Origin: Parachitinimonas caeni | GTDB lineage: Bacteria > Pseudomonadota > Gammaproteobacteria > Burkholderiales > Chitinimonadaceae | DNA length: 64,000 nt | Direction: 5' to 3' | Assembly (NCBI RefSeq): GCF_030129945.1 | Contig: NZ_JARRAF010000013.1 | Location: 1-64,000 of the forward strand | Shown: positions 52,579 to 62,392 of the stretch, piece after piece | Numbering within the stretch: position 1 is the stretch's first letter | Layout of the letters: every line of letters starts with the position of its first letter | The notes under the pieces: generated by a model | Databases searched by the model: none | Seen by the model: the letters and a program-made list of their open reading frames with translations, nothing else | Told to the model about the DNA's origin: nothing | Program-made: the position numbers and the translations under genes

Positions 52579-53379
52579 TCAGCGGGAGAGGCCTGGTACC
52601 CAATCCCGGCGAACTTGGCTATACAGCGCGATCAGGCGGTAGCGCTCCCAGACTGGTGCTGTCAGCGGGGCGTACAGCCCATCCTGCAAGGCTCCCCGCA
52701 GGCGGTTCAGTACTTCGGGAGGGGTTTCACGATTGCAGGCGAGCCATAATTCCAGCGGCGGTAATGAGTAGATGGCGTTGATTGGTACGGCCTCTTCCTG
52801 GCTACGTAACTGAAGGCCGTTGTCGGCAATCAGTACATCAAAGCGTTTGGCCAGCAGCATGGCCATAGCCTGTTTCGGGTCGTGGATCGTGTAGTAGTTT
52901 ACCTTGGCACTTTCCAGTTGGCGCCGGATTTCAGGAATATCGTAGGTTCCTACTTTGTAGGCTGCGAGGTCAGCCAGAGCCTTCAACTTGATGACTTTGT
53001 TGTTGCGGGCGTAAGCCAGCATATATAAAGGCGACACTCTAGCTAGATAGAACAGCACCTCGGCTCGCTCGGCACTGTAGCTGGCAGGGAAAAGGCAACT
53101 GGAAGGTTGCTTTTCAACGACTGCTGCGGCGCGCATGACGGGTAGTGTCAGCAGTCGGATTTCCAGACCTGCATTGTGGGTGATGGCTGTCAGGGCATCG
53201 GCAAATGGCCCGGTGATATGTGCGCCATTGGCCAGGATGAAAGGGGGATTCGCCTCTACATAAATATCCAGCTTGCTGGCCAATACCACCGGCCCCCAGC
53301 CTGCAAGCAGTGCAATCAAGGCCAGCCGCATCCTGCCGGGCAAAGACATTCTGAAAAGGGGTGCGAAGCCCGGAATCAT
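52579..53379 (-). CDS. Periplasmic amino-acid-type substrate-binding protein (orphan)
   Basis: The 266-residue protein has a signal peptide (about residues 1-35, hydrophobic core LALIALLAGWGPVVLA). Its SBP_bac_3-like body has YVEANPPFILANG, GPFADALTAI and DVLIADNGLQL. It lacks neighbouring ABC permease or ATPase genes, so transport is not evident; a sensory role with a kinase, cyclase or MCP is possible. Its ATG overlaps the stop of the sugar-binding-type gene (ATGA), which couples the two. Confidence 0.82.
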   Translation of the reverse strand: MIPGFAPLFRMSLPGRMRLALIALLAGWGPVVLASKLDIYVEANPPFILANGAHITGPFADALTAITHNAGLEIRLLTLPVMRAAAVVEKQPSSCLFPASYSAERAEVLFYLARVSPLYMLAYARNNKVIKLKALADLAAYKVGTYDIPEIRRQLESAKVNYYTIHDPKQAMAMLLAKRFDVLIADNGLQLRSQEEAVPINAIYSLPPLELWLACNRETPPEVLNRLRGALQDGLYAPLTAPVWERYRLIALYSQVRRDWVPGLSR

Positions 53380-54308
53380 TTGGTCACTAACACTACCGGG
53401 GTTTGAACAATCGGTGGCAAGACTCGTTGTGGTGTTTTTTCTTCCAAAGTCTTTAAGGCAAGCTCAATGCCAAATACGGCTTGTCGTCCGCCGTACTGGT
53501 CTGCTGTGGCCAACATGCGACCGTCTGCGAGCATGGGTTTGACTGCTGCGATATTGTCATAGCCCACAATTTTCACCTTGCCGGTTTTGCCTGCGGCGCC
53601 GACTGCTGTGACGGCCCCCAGTGCCATCGAGTCATTTCCACACAAAAAAGCTTTGAGATTCGGGTAATCCTTGAGGAAGTTTGCGGCAACGTCCTGTGCA
53701 AGGGCTTGCTCCCACTTGCCAGACTTTATCCCGACAATCTTGGCACCGACGGCCTCCATGGCTTCGCGAAAGCCAGCCGTACGTGCCTGAGCATTCACGG
53801 TACCAGACAAGCCTTCAATAATGGCAACTTCATCGCCGACACTCAGCTGTTTACCCAGGAATTCGCCGACCTGCCTTGCTCCAAGGCGATTACTGGGGCC
53901 AACAAATGGGATGTTCAAGCCCTTTTTGGACATTTCGAGATCATCCAGCTTGTTGTCGATGTTCACGACCACAATGCCGCCTTCAATGGCCTTTTTCAGC
54001 ACGGGTACCAGTTCTTTGGAGTCTGCAGGGGCGATTACGATGGCTTGGGTTTTGGCGCTAATGGCCTGCTCTACCAGTTTGATCTGCTTTTCGACATCGG
54101 TTTCGTTATCGATGCCGGTCGCGGTGAGCTCGTATTTGTCTGGATTGCTGCGCTGATGCGTCCTGGCGCCGGCTTCCATCGTGCGGAAGAATTCATTGGC
54201 CATGGATTTCATCACCAGCGTGACGCGAACTTTGCTGGCCGCTTCGGCGGGTAGCAAGCATGTCATGGCATACATACAAAACAATAAGACAGCTTGGGTT
54301 CGAAACAT
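53376..54308 (-). CDS. Periplasmic sugar-binding protein, RbsB-like (orphan)
   Basis: The 310-residue protein has a signal peptide (about 1-23). Its type I periplasmic binding fold has VTLVMKSMANEFFRTMEAG, AIVIAPADSKELVPVLKKA, CGNDSMALGAV and VGYDNI, all typical of ribose/galactose-type binding proteins. ATG 54308 has GGGAG nearby; upstream codons to 54329 are unlikely. No ABC membrane or ATPase genes lie beside it, and it is translationally coupled to a second binding protein. Ligand unknown. Confidence 0.88.
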   Translation of the reverse strand: MFRTQAVLLFCMYAMTCLLPAEAASKVRVTLVMKSMANEFFRTMEAGARTHQRSNPDKYELTATGIDNETDVEKQIKLVEQAISAKTQAIVIAPADSKELVPVLKKAIEGGIVVVNIDNKLDDLEMSKKGLNIPFVGPSNRLGARQVGEFLGKQLSVGDEVAIIEGLSGTVNAQARTAGFREAMEAVGAKIVGIKSGKWEQALAQDVAANFLKDYPNLKAFLCGNDSMALGAVTAVGAAGKTGKVKIVGYDNIAAVKPMLADGRMLATADQYGGRQAVFGIELALKTLEEKTPQRVLPPIVQTPVVLVTK

Positions 54309-54538
54309 GGGAGGCTCCCATCCAGTCAAGCGAAGGCAAGGTCGGGTTGTTGTGCGTCCGTATTCAGCACGGCATTCATGGTGACTCCGGGCGTCTTTTC
54401 AGTCTAGCAGTTTGGCCGTGGATAACGAGGTAAGGCGTGCGGCGGAATCTTCTCGAATGCCGCCTACACTGAATGAAATGGTTCTATGTGCAGTAGGAGT
54501 CTGTGCCCGCGCAGGGGCAGGCTTCTGAGGAGAATGGC

Positions 54539-55417
54539 ATGTTCCGCTTCGTCTGTTCCGTCCTGATGGGGACATGGTCGAGCTTGGTATTGGCTGAATC
54601 TGATTTCCAGGCCAACGGGCCAAACCAGTTCAGTTATGTGATCGACAGCAACAAACCCCGGTGGCAAAGCAACACGATTGCCTGGTATTACAACGACACC
54701 CAGCAGCCCGCAGGTTTCACGACGGCGGAAGTCGTTGAGCTGATCAAGAATGCCGGACGAAAGTGGGAAGGGGTCTGCAATGTACGATTCAGCTATATGG
54801 GGGTTTCCAAGGTCAAACCCGATCTCGATGCAACTTACCTGACCACCGACAGCCTTTCGGTGATTGGCTGGGATACCTTGACGGGAAGTCGAGCCGGACT
54901 CGGCGGGTTTTCCGGGTATCGCTATATCTTTGCAAGCAATGGTGCGGCAGTCATGCAGGATGCGGACGTAGTGATCAATCTGCAAGGCGATGTGGCACCG
55001 GGCAATGCGCGGGATCTGGAAGCCCTGATCACGCACGAGATGGGGCATATGCTGAGCCTTGACCATTCCGATAAGCAGGCGTCCGTCATGTTTGCCTCGC
55101 CCTATAACAACTATGCCTTCATGCAGACATTACGGGCCGACGACGCTGCCGCGTGTGCGGCGATCTACGGCTCGCCTGCATCTGCAACGGCAGATAGGGT
55201 GTTTAACTGGGCAGAACAGCGCTATGGCAAGCTCTTTGCGCCAACAGGCACGACCTCAGTGGAAGGATTTGGTTATCACTATCGCTACTACGCAACGACC
55301 CGCAGCTACCTCGGTAGCAAGGAGGGGCAGCTGTTTTATTTGTCGACTGACGGAGTCTTGTCGGCGCTGGGAGACTTGCAACGCTATTTGCAGCAGGCGG
55401 AAGCGGAAGGATTCTAG
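54539..55417 (+). CDS. Matrixin-like secreted metalloprotease with an extra C-terminal module
   Basis: The 292-residue protein has a signal peptide (about 1-18). Its metzincin catalytic domain contains HEMGHMLSLDH starting at H166 (three zinc histidines and Glu167) and the Met-turn ASVMFAS. From about residue 220 it carries the module DRVFNWAEQRYGKLFAPTG to YLQQAEAEGF that also ends the cytochrome c at 23625-24140. It is probably exported. GAGGAG precedes ATG 54539 by six bases. It is a single gene, with nothing suggesting an inhibitor or secretion partner nearby. Confidence 0.9.
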   Translation: MFRFVCSVLMGTWSSLVLAESDFQANGPNQFSYVIDSNKPRWQSNTIAWYYNDTQQPAGFTTAEVVELIKNAGRKWEGVCNVRFSYMGVSKVKPDLDATYLTTDSLSVIGWDTLTGSRAGLGGFSGYRYIFASNGAAVMQDADVVINLQGDVAPGNARDLEALITHEMGHMLSLDHSDKQASVMFASPYNNYAFMQTLRADDAAACAAIYGSPASATADRVFNWAEQRYGKLFAPTGTTSVEGFGYHYRYYATTRSYLGSKEGQLFYLSTDGVLSALGDLQRYLQQAEAEGF

Positions 55418-55475
55418 GATCTGTTGAGGGCGCCATCCCCGACCTTCAGGGAAGGCCGCCAACCAGAGTGAAAAA

Positions 55476-55502
55476 AAACGGCGCCAAAGATTGGCGCCGT
55501 TT
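55476..55502 (-). terminator. Intrinsic terminator of valS
   Basis: AACGGCGCCAA / TTGGCGCCGTT stem around AGA is followed on the minus strand by TTTTTTTT (plus 55471-55478). It lies 34 bases after the valS stop and may also stop the convergent matrixin gene. Confidence 0.92.
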
Positions 55503-55535
55503 ACTTCGGGGCTAGCTTTGATCAAGTCGTCCCGA

Positions 55536-58391
55536 TCAAGCCAGCTTGGCCAATTGCTGCTTGAGCTTCGCTACGGTGTCATTGAAGCCTTCCAGCCGCT
55601 TGCGTTCCTGCTCGACAACGGCGGCCGGTGCTTTATCAACAAAGGCTGGGTTCGTCAGTTTGACATTGGCCTTGGCGATTTCCGCTTCAAGACGGGTGAT
55701 TTCCTTGGTCAGGCGTGCGGTTTCAGCTTCCTTGTTGACTTCAACATGCAGCATCAGACGCAAATCCCCTACGACGGCAATGGGGGCATCCTGTGCCGGC
55801 AAGGTGGGTAGCAGCTGCACTTCCGAGAGCTTGGCCAGGGGCTTCAGATAGGCGGCCAACACCGCTTGGGCTTCGCTGGCACCTTCCAGATACAGCGGCA
55901 CCCGCTCCGCTGGCGACAGGTTCATCTCACCGCGCAGGTTACGTGCTGCACCAACCAGCTCTTTGCAGACGGCCATTTGCTCGCTGGCCTCGGTGTTGAT
56001 TGTGACGAGATCGGCCTGAGGGAAAGTCGCCTGCATGATGGAGTCCGTTGTTTTGCAACCGGCCAGCGGTGCAACGCTCTGCCAAAGTTCTTCGGTAATA
56101 AATGGGATGATTGGGTGTGCCAGGCGTAACGCGGCTTCGAGTACCCGGGCCAGAGTGCGCCGGGTTCCGCGTTGTGCCTGCTCGTCGCCGGCCTGCAGCT
56201 GGACTTTCGCCATTTCGACGTACCAGTCACAGTATTCATTCCAGACAAATTCATAAATTGCCTGAGCAGCCAGATCAAAGCGGTAGGTGTCCAACCCCTG
56301 TGCCACATCGGCAATAGCCTGTTGCAAGCGGCCAATGATCCACTTGTCGGCAAACGACAGTGTGACGGGTGCGGCGTCGTCAGTACCGCAGTCCTGGCCT
56401 TCCAGGTTCATCAGCACGAAACGGGTGGCGTTCCACAGCTTGTTACAGAAATTGCGATAGCCCTCGGCGCGCTTGAAGTCGAAGTTCACATTGCGGCCCA
56501 GCGTGGCATAGCTTGCCATGGTGAAGCGCAGTGCGTCGGTGCCATAGGCAGGCATGCCCTCGGGGAATAGCTTTTCGGTCAACTTGGCAATCTGCGGACC
56601 TTTTTCCGGACGGCGCAGGCCGGTTGTGCGCTTCTGGATCAGCTCAGGCAGGGCGATACCGTCGATCAAATCGACAGGGTCGAGCACATTGCCTTCCGAC
56701 TTCGACATTTTCTTGCCTTCGTGATCGCGCACGATGCCGTGAATGTAAACGTCCTTGAACGGCACCCGGCCCATGAAGTGGGTGGTCATCATGATCATCC
56801 GGGCGACCCAGAAGAAGATGATTTCATAACCCGTGACCAGCACGCTGGATGGCAGGAAGGCATTGAGCGCGGGATTGGCAGCATCCTTGGTGGCATCGCC
56901 CGTCCAGCCGAGTGTGCTGAAGGGCACCAGTGCCGAGCTGAACCAGGTGTCGAGCACATCATCATCGCGTGTCAGGGCGACATTCTTTTCACCAGCATGG
57001 AAAGCCTCTGCCTTGGCTTGGGCTTCGGCTTCGGTGCGGGCAACGAACACATTGCCGTGATGGTCGTACCAGGCCGGGATCTGATGGCCCCACCACAGCT
57101 GACGGCTGATACACCAGTCCTGAATGTTGTTCATCCACTGGTTGTAAGTATTCACCCAGTTTTCCGGGTAGAACTTGACGGCACCCGAGGCGACGGCTTC
57201 GATCGACTTTTCGGCAATGCTTTTACCGGTGGGGTCGCCTTCACCTACGCGGGTCATGGCCATAAACCACTGGTCGGTCAGCATGGGCTCCAGTACCACG
57301 CCAGTCCGATCGCCGCGCGGCACCATCAGCTTGTGCGGTTTGACCGATTCGAGGAAGCCCTGGGCTTCGAGGTCGGCCACAATAGCCTTACGGGCCACGT
57401 AGCGGTCTTTGCCTGCATAGGCGGCTGGCAGGGTGATGCTGCCATCGACACTGCCGTCGTAGCCGAATACCTGTGCCTCGGCCAGGATGCCAGCCTGCAA
57501 CGACATGACGTTGACCAGCAGCAGACCATGCCGCTTGCCAACCTGATAGTCGTTCGGGTCGTGGGCGGGCGTGACTTTGACCACGCCAGTGCCGAATGCC
57601 TTGTCAACATAGCCGTCGGCAATGACCGGAATTTCGCGATCGCACAAAGGCAGGCGGACCTTCTTGCCAATCAGCGCGGCGTAGCGCTCGTCGTCGGGAT
57701 GGACCATGACGGCGACGTCGCCCAGCATGGTTTCCGGGCGAGTGGTTGCAACCGTGACATGACCGGAGCCGTCTACCAGCGGATACTGGATATGCCACAA
57801 ATGGCCGTCTTCCTCGGTGTTTTCCACCTCAAGGTCGGAAATCGATGTTCCCAATACTGGGTCCCAGTTCACCAGACGCTTGCCACGGTAAATCAGGCCC
57901 TGTTCAAACAAGCGGACGAAAATGTCGCTGACAATTTCCGAGCGCACGCTATCCATCGTGAAGTATTCACGCTGCCAATCCACCGAGCAGCCCATCCGGC
58001 GCATCTGGCTGGTGATGGTGCCGCCGGACTTTTCCTTCCACTCCCATACCTTGCTGATGAACGCATCGCGACCGAGATCGTGACGGCTGATCTTTTGCTC
58101 GGCCAGTTGGCGTTCGACCACAATCTGGGTTGCGATACCGGCATGGTCAGTACCTGGTACCCACAGGGTATTGAACCCTTTCATGCGGTAATAGCGCGTC
58201 AACCCGTCCATGATGGTCTGGTTGAAGGCGTGGCCCATGTGCAAGGTGCCGGTGATATTGGGGGGGGGCAGCTGGATACTGAACGAGGGTGCGGCAGCAT
58301 CCATGCTGGGGCGGAAGTAACCGGCATTGTCCCAATGCTGATACCAGCGGGATTCAATGGCGGCGGGGTCGAAGCTCTTGGCTAGTTCCAT
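55536..58391 (-). CDS. valS: Valyl-tRNA synthetase
   Basis: The 951-residue class I synthetase has the HIGH-type motif [15 protein letters not shown] near residue 45, [12 protein letters not shown] (KMSKS) near 535, the editing domain, and a C-terminal coiled coil ending [16 protein letters not shown]. The length fits the bacterial enzyme (951 in E. coli). ATG 58391 starts [18 protein letters not shown]; further upstream codons in frame are spurious. Single gene with its own terminator. Nine C in a row encode the PPP of the HIGH region (58260-58268 on the plus strand). Confidence 0.98.
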   Translation of the reverse strand: MELAKSFDPAAIESRWYQHWDNAGYFRPSMDAAAPSFSIQLPPPNITGTLHMGHAFNQTIMDGLTRYYRMKGFNTLWVPGTDHAGIATQIVVERQLAEQKISRHDLGRDAFISKVWEWKEKSGGTITSQMRRMGCSVDWQREYFTMDSVRSEIVSDIFVRLFEQGLIYRGKRLVNWDPVLGTSISDLEVENTEEDGHLWHIQYPLVDGSGHVTVATTRPETMLGDVAVMVHPDDERYAALIGKKVRLPLCDREIPVIADGYVDKAFGTGVVKVTPAHDPNDYQVGKRHGLLLVNVMSLQAGILAEAQVFGYDGSVDGSITLPAAYAGKDRYVARKAIVADLEAQGFLESVKPHKLMVPRGDRTGVVLEPMLTDQWFMAMTRVGEGDPTGKSIAEKSIEAVASGAVKFYPENWVNTYNQWMNNIQDWCISRQLWWGHQIPAWYDHHGNVFVARTEAEAQAKAEAFHAGEKNVALTRDDDVLDTWFSSALVPFSTLGWTGDATKDAANPALNAFLPSSVLVTGYEIIFFWVARMIMMTTHFMGRVPFKDVYIHGIVRDHEGKKMSKSEGNVLDPVDLIDGIALPELIQKRTTGLRRPEKGPQIAKLTEKLFPEGMPAYGTDALRFTMASYATLGRNVNFDFKRAEGYRNFCNKLWNATRFVLMNLEGQDCGTDDAAPVTLSFADKWIIGRLQQAIADVAQGLDTYRFDLAAQAIYEFVWNEYCDWYVEMAKVQLQAGDEQAQRGTRRTLARVLEAALRLAHPIIPFITEELWQSVAPLAGCKTTDSIMQATFPQADLVTINTEASEQMAVCKELVGAARNLRGEMNLSPAERVPLYLEGASEAQAVLAAYLKPLAKLSEVQLLPTLPAQDAPIAVVGDLRLMLHVEVNKEAETARLTKEITRLEAEIAKANVKLTNPAFVDKAPAAVVEQERKRLEGFNDTVAKLKQQLAKLA

Positions 58392-58501
58392 GATGGCTAG
58401 GGGAAAAGGAAAAATCGGTGGGTACAGTGCTGAGCACTGCGAAACCACCGATTATATGTGAATAATCCCCGAATTCCGTGCGCGATAGCGCAGCGATCCG
58501 G

Positions 58502-59830
58502 CTATTTGTGTGCGTCTACCAGACTGGTAGCGAGTCGGTTAGCCGGTATCTGTATGGAAAAGCGACTACCTTTGCCGGGTTCGCTCTGGATATCGAGCTT
58601 GGCCTGATGGCGTTGCACGATATGTTTGACAATGGCCAGGCCGAGCCCTGTGCCGCCGGTGGCGCGAGAGCGGCCCCGATCAATCCGGTAAAAGCGCTCG
58701 GTCAGGCGAGGAATATGGATGGGATCGATACCGATGCCAGTGTCCTCGACCGAGAAGCTGCCTTGTGCGGTTGTGGCATCGTATTTCCAGCTGACGCGGA
58801 TTTCGCCGCCATCCGGCGTATAGCGCACGGCGTTGGACACCAGATTGCCAAAGGCACTGTGCAATTCATCGTAGCTGCCGTACATCGGCGGGGAGTCGTC
58901 AATGCTCAGTGTGATCTGGTGCCTGCCCTGGCTTAGCCCTCTCGCTTCAGAAGCGACCAGTTTGACCAGCTCTGCCACTTCGAAGCGCTCATCCCGAATA
59001 TCCACGCCGTTTTCCAGCCGTGACAGGGTCAGCAGGTCTTCAACCAGCCGTTGCATACGCATCGCCTGCTCATGCATCAGGCGCAGTTGCTGTGACCGCA
59101 GTTGCGGGTCGATATCGGGAATGTCTATCAGGGTTTCAATGAAGCCGCCAACCACGGTCAGCGGGGTGCGCAGTTCGTGTGAGACGTTGGCCACGAAATC
59201 GCGATGGATGGTTTGTACCCGTTCGATCTGCGTGATGTCGCGAGACAGCAGAAGCTTGCGGGTCGAGTCGAAGGGCACCAGCTGTACCGACAACACCACC
59301 TCATTGCCTCGCAGATTGCGCAGGATCATCGGCTGGCCAAAGTCTTGGGCGCTCAGATATGCATTGAAGGCGGGCTGCCTGACCAGATAGGAAATCTGCT
59401 GGCCCAGATCCTGTCGCCGATCCAGGCCCAGATGCAGCATGGCTTTGGGGTTGCACCATTCGATCCGGTTCTGCTCATCCAGAACTACCACGCCTTCCGG
59501 CATGGCTTCGCCTGCCAGCACGAAGCGATCAAGCGCAGCCGACAGCATGCGCTGACTTTTGTGCTGGGCCCGCACCAGACGATAGAGGCGGTTATAAACA
59601 ATATCCCAGGCACCAAAGCTCTCTGGCACCGTGTCCTGCTGCGGGTCGGTCAGCCAGTTGCCCAGCCGCACCAGATTGCGGGTGTGAATGGCCAGAACCA
59701 GCAGGGTGATGATCAGCATCACCCAGAGCGCGGTAACTGGCCCCGCAAAGAGATAAACGATGCCTGCCATCAAAGCGCCAGCCAGCAGGGCGCTCGCGGT
59801 ACGCCACCAATACACCAGCGAGCGCATCAT
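58502..59830 (-). CDS. phoR: Phosphate regulon sensor kinase PhoR
   Basis: The 442-residue protein has two N-terminal membrane helices (about 10-50), a PAS domain with AGEAMPEGVVVLDEQNRIEW, HisKA with FVANVSHELRTPLTVVGGFI and an ATPase domain with GTGLGLAIVKHIVQRH. PhoR phosphorylates PhoB when phosphate is scarce, usually through the Pst/PhoU complex, which is not in this window. It lies 61 bases after phoB on the same strand, so the two form one unit. Confidence 0.96.
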   Translation of the reverse strand: MMRSLVYWWRTASALLAGALMAGIVYLFAGPVTALWVMLIITLLVLAIHTRNLVRLGNWLTDPQQDTVPESFGAWDIVYNRLYRLVRAQHKSQRMLSAALDRFVLAGEAMPEGVVVLDEQNRIEWCNPKAMLHLGLDRRQDLGQQISYLVRQPAFNAYLSAQDFGQPMILRNLRGNEVVLSVQLVPFDSTRKLLLSRDITQIERVQTIHRDFVANVSHELRTPLTVVGGFIETLIDIPDIDPQLRSQQLRLMHEQAMRMQRLVEDLLTLSRLENGVDIRDERFEVAELVKLVASEARGLSQGRHQITLSIDDSPPMYGSYDELHSAFGNLVSNAVRYTPDGGEIRVSWKYDATTAQGSFSVEDTGIGIDPIHIPRLTERFYRIDRGRSRATGGTGLGLAIVKHIVQRHQAKLDIQSEPGKGSRFSIQIPANRLATSLVDAHK

Positions 59831-59891
59831 GGCTGCCCTCGCGGCTTTGAACCTTCATGACCTTGCAAACCAACCTCCTGTCGGCATCAGC

Positions 59892-60581
59892 CTATACGTG
59901 CGCTGATAACCGATAGCCCGTGCCGCGCACGGTCTGAATCAACTCGTTATGGCCTGTGGGCTCCAGAGCGGAACGCAGGCGGCGGATGTGAACATCCACT
60001 GTCCGCTCTTCAACAAACACATGGTCACCCCAGACATGGTCGAGCAACTGTGCCCGCGAATGAACGCGCTCCGGGTGGGTCATGAAGAAATGCAGCAGGC
60101 GGAATTCAGTCGGCCCCAGCTCGACAGGCGAGCCGTTGCCCGAAACTCGGTGGGTGGCAGGGTCGAGTTTCAGGCCTTTGACTTCAACGGTGTCGTCGGT
60201 CATCTGCGGGGCACGCCGGCGCAGGACTGCCTTGATGCGTGCCTGCAGCTCCCTCGGACTGAAGGGCTTGGTGATGTAGTCATCCGCACCACTTTCCAGT
60301 CCGTGGATCTTGTCGTGCTCGTCGGAGCGGGCGGTCAGCATGATGACAGGGACGGTGCGGGTACGCTCGTCGGAACGCAGCTTGCGGGCAAACTCGACGC
60401 CCGACATGCCGGGCAGCATCCAGTCGAGCAATACCAAGTCAGGCAGGGCATTGCGGACCATGTTCATCCCGATTTCGGCGGAGTCGGCCCTCAGGACATG
60501 GTGACCTGCCTGTTGCAGATTGAACGCAATCAACTCCTGAATTGCCGGCTCATCTTCCACCAGCAGAATATTGGCAGCCAT
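59892..60581 (-). CDS. phoB: Phosphate regulon response regulator PhoB
   Basis: The 229-residue OmpR-family regulator has a receiver with DEPAIQELI, phosphoacceptor Asp in LVLLDWMLPGMSG and Lys in ITKPF, then a winged helix (LLDHVWGDHVFVEERTVDVH and IRRLRSALEP). It activates phosphate-starvation genes when phosphorylated by PhoR. I looked for a Pho box upstream (CTGTCAT direct repeats) and saw no convincing match. Confidence 0.96.
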   Translation of the reverse strand: MAANILLVEDEPAIQELIAFNLQQAGHHVLRADSAEIGMNMVRNALPDLVLLDWMLPGMSGVEFARKLRSDERTRTVPVIMLTARSDEHDKIHGLESGADDYITKPFSPRELQARIKAVLRRRAPQMTDDTVEVKGLKLDPATHRVSGNGSPVELGPTEFRLLHFFMTHPERVHSRAQLLDHVWGDHVFVEERTVDVHIRRLRSALEPTGHNELIQTVRGTGYRLSAHV

Positions 60582-60808
60582 GGGTGCAAAACCTCATTTG
60601 TGTCGGCGGGAACTTTGCAAGCTTAAGTAGCGCGCATGACGTTAATATTACAAGTATCGATGCGGGTCGTTGCGGCCGCACACATTGGGCCAGTCGGATG
60701 CCCTGTTTGGCCCATATCTTGAGGCGATGACAGAGGGCTCTGTTGGGAAAACTGGCAGGGCGCACGGTATCATCGCAGTCTGCCCACATTTTTAGTTTCT
60801 CAAGATCT

Positions 60809-61186
60809 ATGTCTGGCCTGACGCCTAACACCCCCAATCCAACCGAAATTACCCTGCACAGTGAATCACGCCTGCTTGACATCGCTTTCGATGACGGCAG
60901 CCATTTCAGCCTACCATGCGAATACCTGCGCGTTTTCAGTCCATCAGCCGAAGTTCGTGGTCATTCGCCCGATCAGGCTGTGCTGCAGGTAGGGAAGCGC
61001 GATGTAGGCATCCGCGCTATTGAGCAGGTTGGGCACTATGCGGTCAAACTGATTTTCAGCGATGGCCACGATAGCGGCCTCTATAGCTGGGATTATCTGT
61101 ATGAACTGGGGAAGAACCAATCAGCACTCTGGCAGAGCTACCTCGACCAATTGGCCGCTGCTGGCGCTTCGCGTGACCCTTCCTGA
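60809..61186 (+). CDS. DUF971 protein
   Basis: The 125-residue protein matches DUF971 (the N-terminal domain of gamma-butyrobetaine hydroxylase-like proteins): ITLHSESRLLDIAFDDG, then LPCEYLRVFSPSAEVRGH, and LIFSDGHDSGLYSWDYLYEL. Several conserved His/Cys suggest metal or iron-sulfur links. It sits 18 bases before ubiE, as in many betaproteobacteria. Its role beside ubiquinone genes is unproven. ATG 60809 is chosen as the first codon of the homologous part. Confidence 0.9.
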   Translation: MSGLTPNTPNPTEITLHSESRLLDIAFDDGSHFSLPCEYLRVFSPSAEVRGHSPDQAVLQVGKRDVGIRAIEQVGHYAVKLIFSDGHDSGLYSWDYLYELGKNQSALWQSYLDQLAAAGASRDPS

Positions 61187-61204
61187 TTTACTGGAGCATT
61201 TGAA

Positions 61205-61942
61205 ATGAGCGAACCTACAACCCATTTCGGCTTTGAGACAGTCGAAGAGTCGCAAAAGGCACAGAAAGTCGCCGAAGTCTTTCATTCGGTGGCGCGCAAA
61301 TACGATGTGATGAATGACCTGATGTCGGGTGGTCTGCATCGGCTCTGGAAAATTTTTACCATTGAACAAAGTGGCGTGCGGTCGGGTCACAAGGTACTGG
61401 ATATCGCAGGAGGAACCGGCGATCTGTCATCCGCCTTTGCCAAGCGCGTGGGCAAGACCGGTGAAGTCTGGCTGACCGACATCAACAGCTCGATGCTGGG
61501 CGTGGGGCGTGATCGCCTGCTGGATAGGGGCTTTACCGTGCCAGTAGCCCAATGCGACGCCGAAAAACTGCCGTTTCCCAGCGATTACTTTGATTGCGTT
61601 ACCGTGGCGTTCGGCCTTCGTAACATGACCCACAAAGATGTCGCGCTGAGCGAGATGTACCGGGTTCTTAAGCCGGGTGGGCGCCTGCTGGTGCTGGAGT
61701 TTTCCAAAGTCTGGAAACCGCTGGCCCCGGTTTATGATGCTTACAGCTTTAAACTGCTGCCGCAGATGGGCAAGTTGGTAACCAATGACGCGGATAGCTA
61801 TCGCTATCTGGCCGAATCGATCCGTATGCATCCAGGCCAGGAAGAGCTGAAGCAGATGATGAGCAATGTAGGGTTTTGCAAAGTTGATTACTTCAACCTG
61901 ACGGCCGGCGTGGTGGCGCTGCACAAGGGATTCAAGTTCTGA
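61205..61942 (+). CDS. ubiE: Ubiquinone/menaquinone C-methyltransferase UbiE
   Basis: The 245-residue SAM-dependent methyltransferase has [19 protein letters not shown], the SAM loop [37 protein letters not shown] and [13 protein letters not shown]. It performs the C-methylation step in ubiquinone synthesis (and menaquinone where made). GGAG precedes the start. It is followed by a small membrane gene, a LysE-type gene and ubiJ on the same strand. Confidence 0.97.
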   Translation: MSEPTTHFGFETVEESQKAQKVAEVFHSVARKYDVMNDLMSGGLHRLWKIFTIEQSGVRSGHKVLDIAGGTGDLSSAFAKRVGKTGEVWLTDINSSMLGVGRDRLLDRGFTVPVAQCDAEKLPFPSDYFDCVTVAFGLRNMTHKDVALSEMYRVLKPGGRLLVLEFSKVWKPLAPVYDAYSFKLLPQMGKLVTNDADSYRYLAESIRMHPGQEELKQMMSNVGFCKVDYFNLTAGVVALHKGFKF

Positions 61943-62007
61943 CATCACTTTCTCGAAGAACCTGAATACACGGTGCGACAGCGTGCTGGCATTGAATGGA
62001 GCTGCGC

Positions 62008-62385
62008 ATGAGCGAAATGTCCGAGACACCTCAAATAAAGGAAGGTCGTATGTCCCGCTTGCTGGCCGGTCTGGCCATTGTTCTGGTTGGCGCCTTGTTT
62101 CTGGCGCGCAACCTAGGCGTCGATCTCTCGTTTATCTGGTTCGATCACTGGTGGGCGACTTTCCTGCTGATTCCCACTGTCTTGCAACTGCATCGTGCCT
62201 GGGTACGCTTTCAGGCCAATGGCGGGTACTTTACCGGTGAGGTGACCAGTGCGCTGGTGGGCGGCATCGCCTGCGGCATGGTGGCAACCTTGTTCCTGTT
62301 GGGGTTGAGTTTCGGCCGCTGGTGGCCCTTGTTTGTGATCCTGGCGGGGCTGGCGGTGATGCTGCCAACGCATCGCACCCGCTGA
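62008..62385 (+). CDS. Small multi-spanning membrane protein (LiaI/LiaF-type TM region)
   Basis: The 125-residue protein has a short polar N-terminus and four hydrophobic segments (about 18-36, 45-60, 75-95 and 102-118). The pattern resembles the transmembrane part of LiaI/LiaF-like (DUF5668-type) proteins, including a WxxxFLLIPT segment. Function unknown. ATG 62008 has GGAG six bases before it. It lies 65 bases after ubiE and 7 bases before the LysE-type gene, so it is likely in the same transcript. Confidence 0.7.
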   Translation: MSEMSETPQIKEGRMSRLLAGLAIVLVGALFLARNLGVDLSFIWFDHWWATFLLIPTVLQLHRAWVRFQANGGYFTGEVTSALVGGIACGMVATLFLLGLSFGRWWPLFVILAGLAVMLPTHRTR

Positions 62386-62392
62386 GGCCCAG

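Noticed and set aside
58260-58268. Nine-base G run (C on the coding strand) in valS
   Set aside because: It encodes the conserved PPP of the PPPNITG motif of an essential enzyme; phase variation would be lethal, so it is a coding coincidence.
56721-58385. Long open frame antisense to valS (and a similar one opposite htpG at 6461-7636)
   Set aside because: High-GC shadow frames on the opposite strand of strongly conserved genes, without ribosome sites or recognisable domains.
60582-60680. Possible Pho box upstream of phoB
   Set aside because: Only loose GTCAT-like words; no direct repeat with the proper 11-base spacing.
60725-60770. GGCTCTGTTGGGAAAACTGG resembling insertion-sequence or repeat ends
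   Set aside because: No inverted partner nearby and poor match to the MITE terminus beyond the first ten bases.
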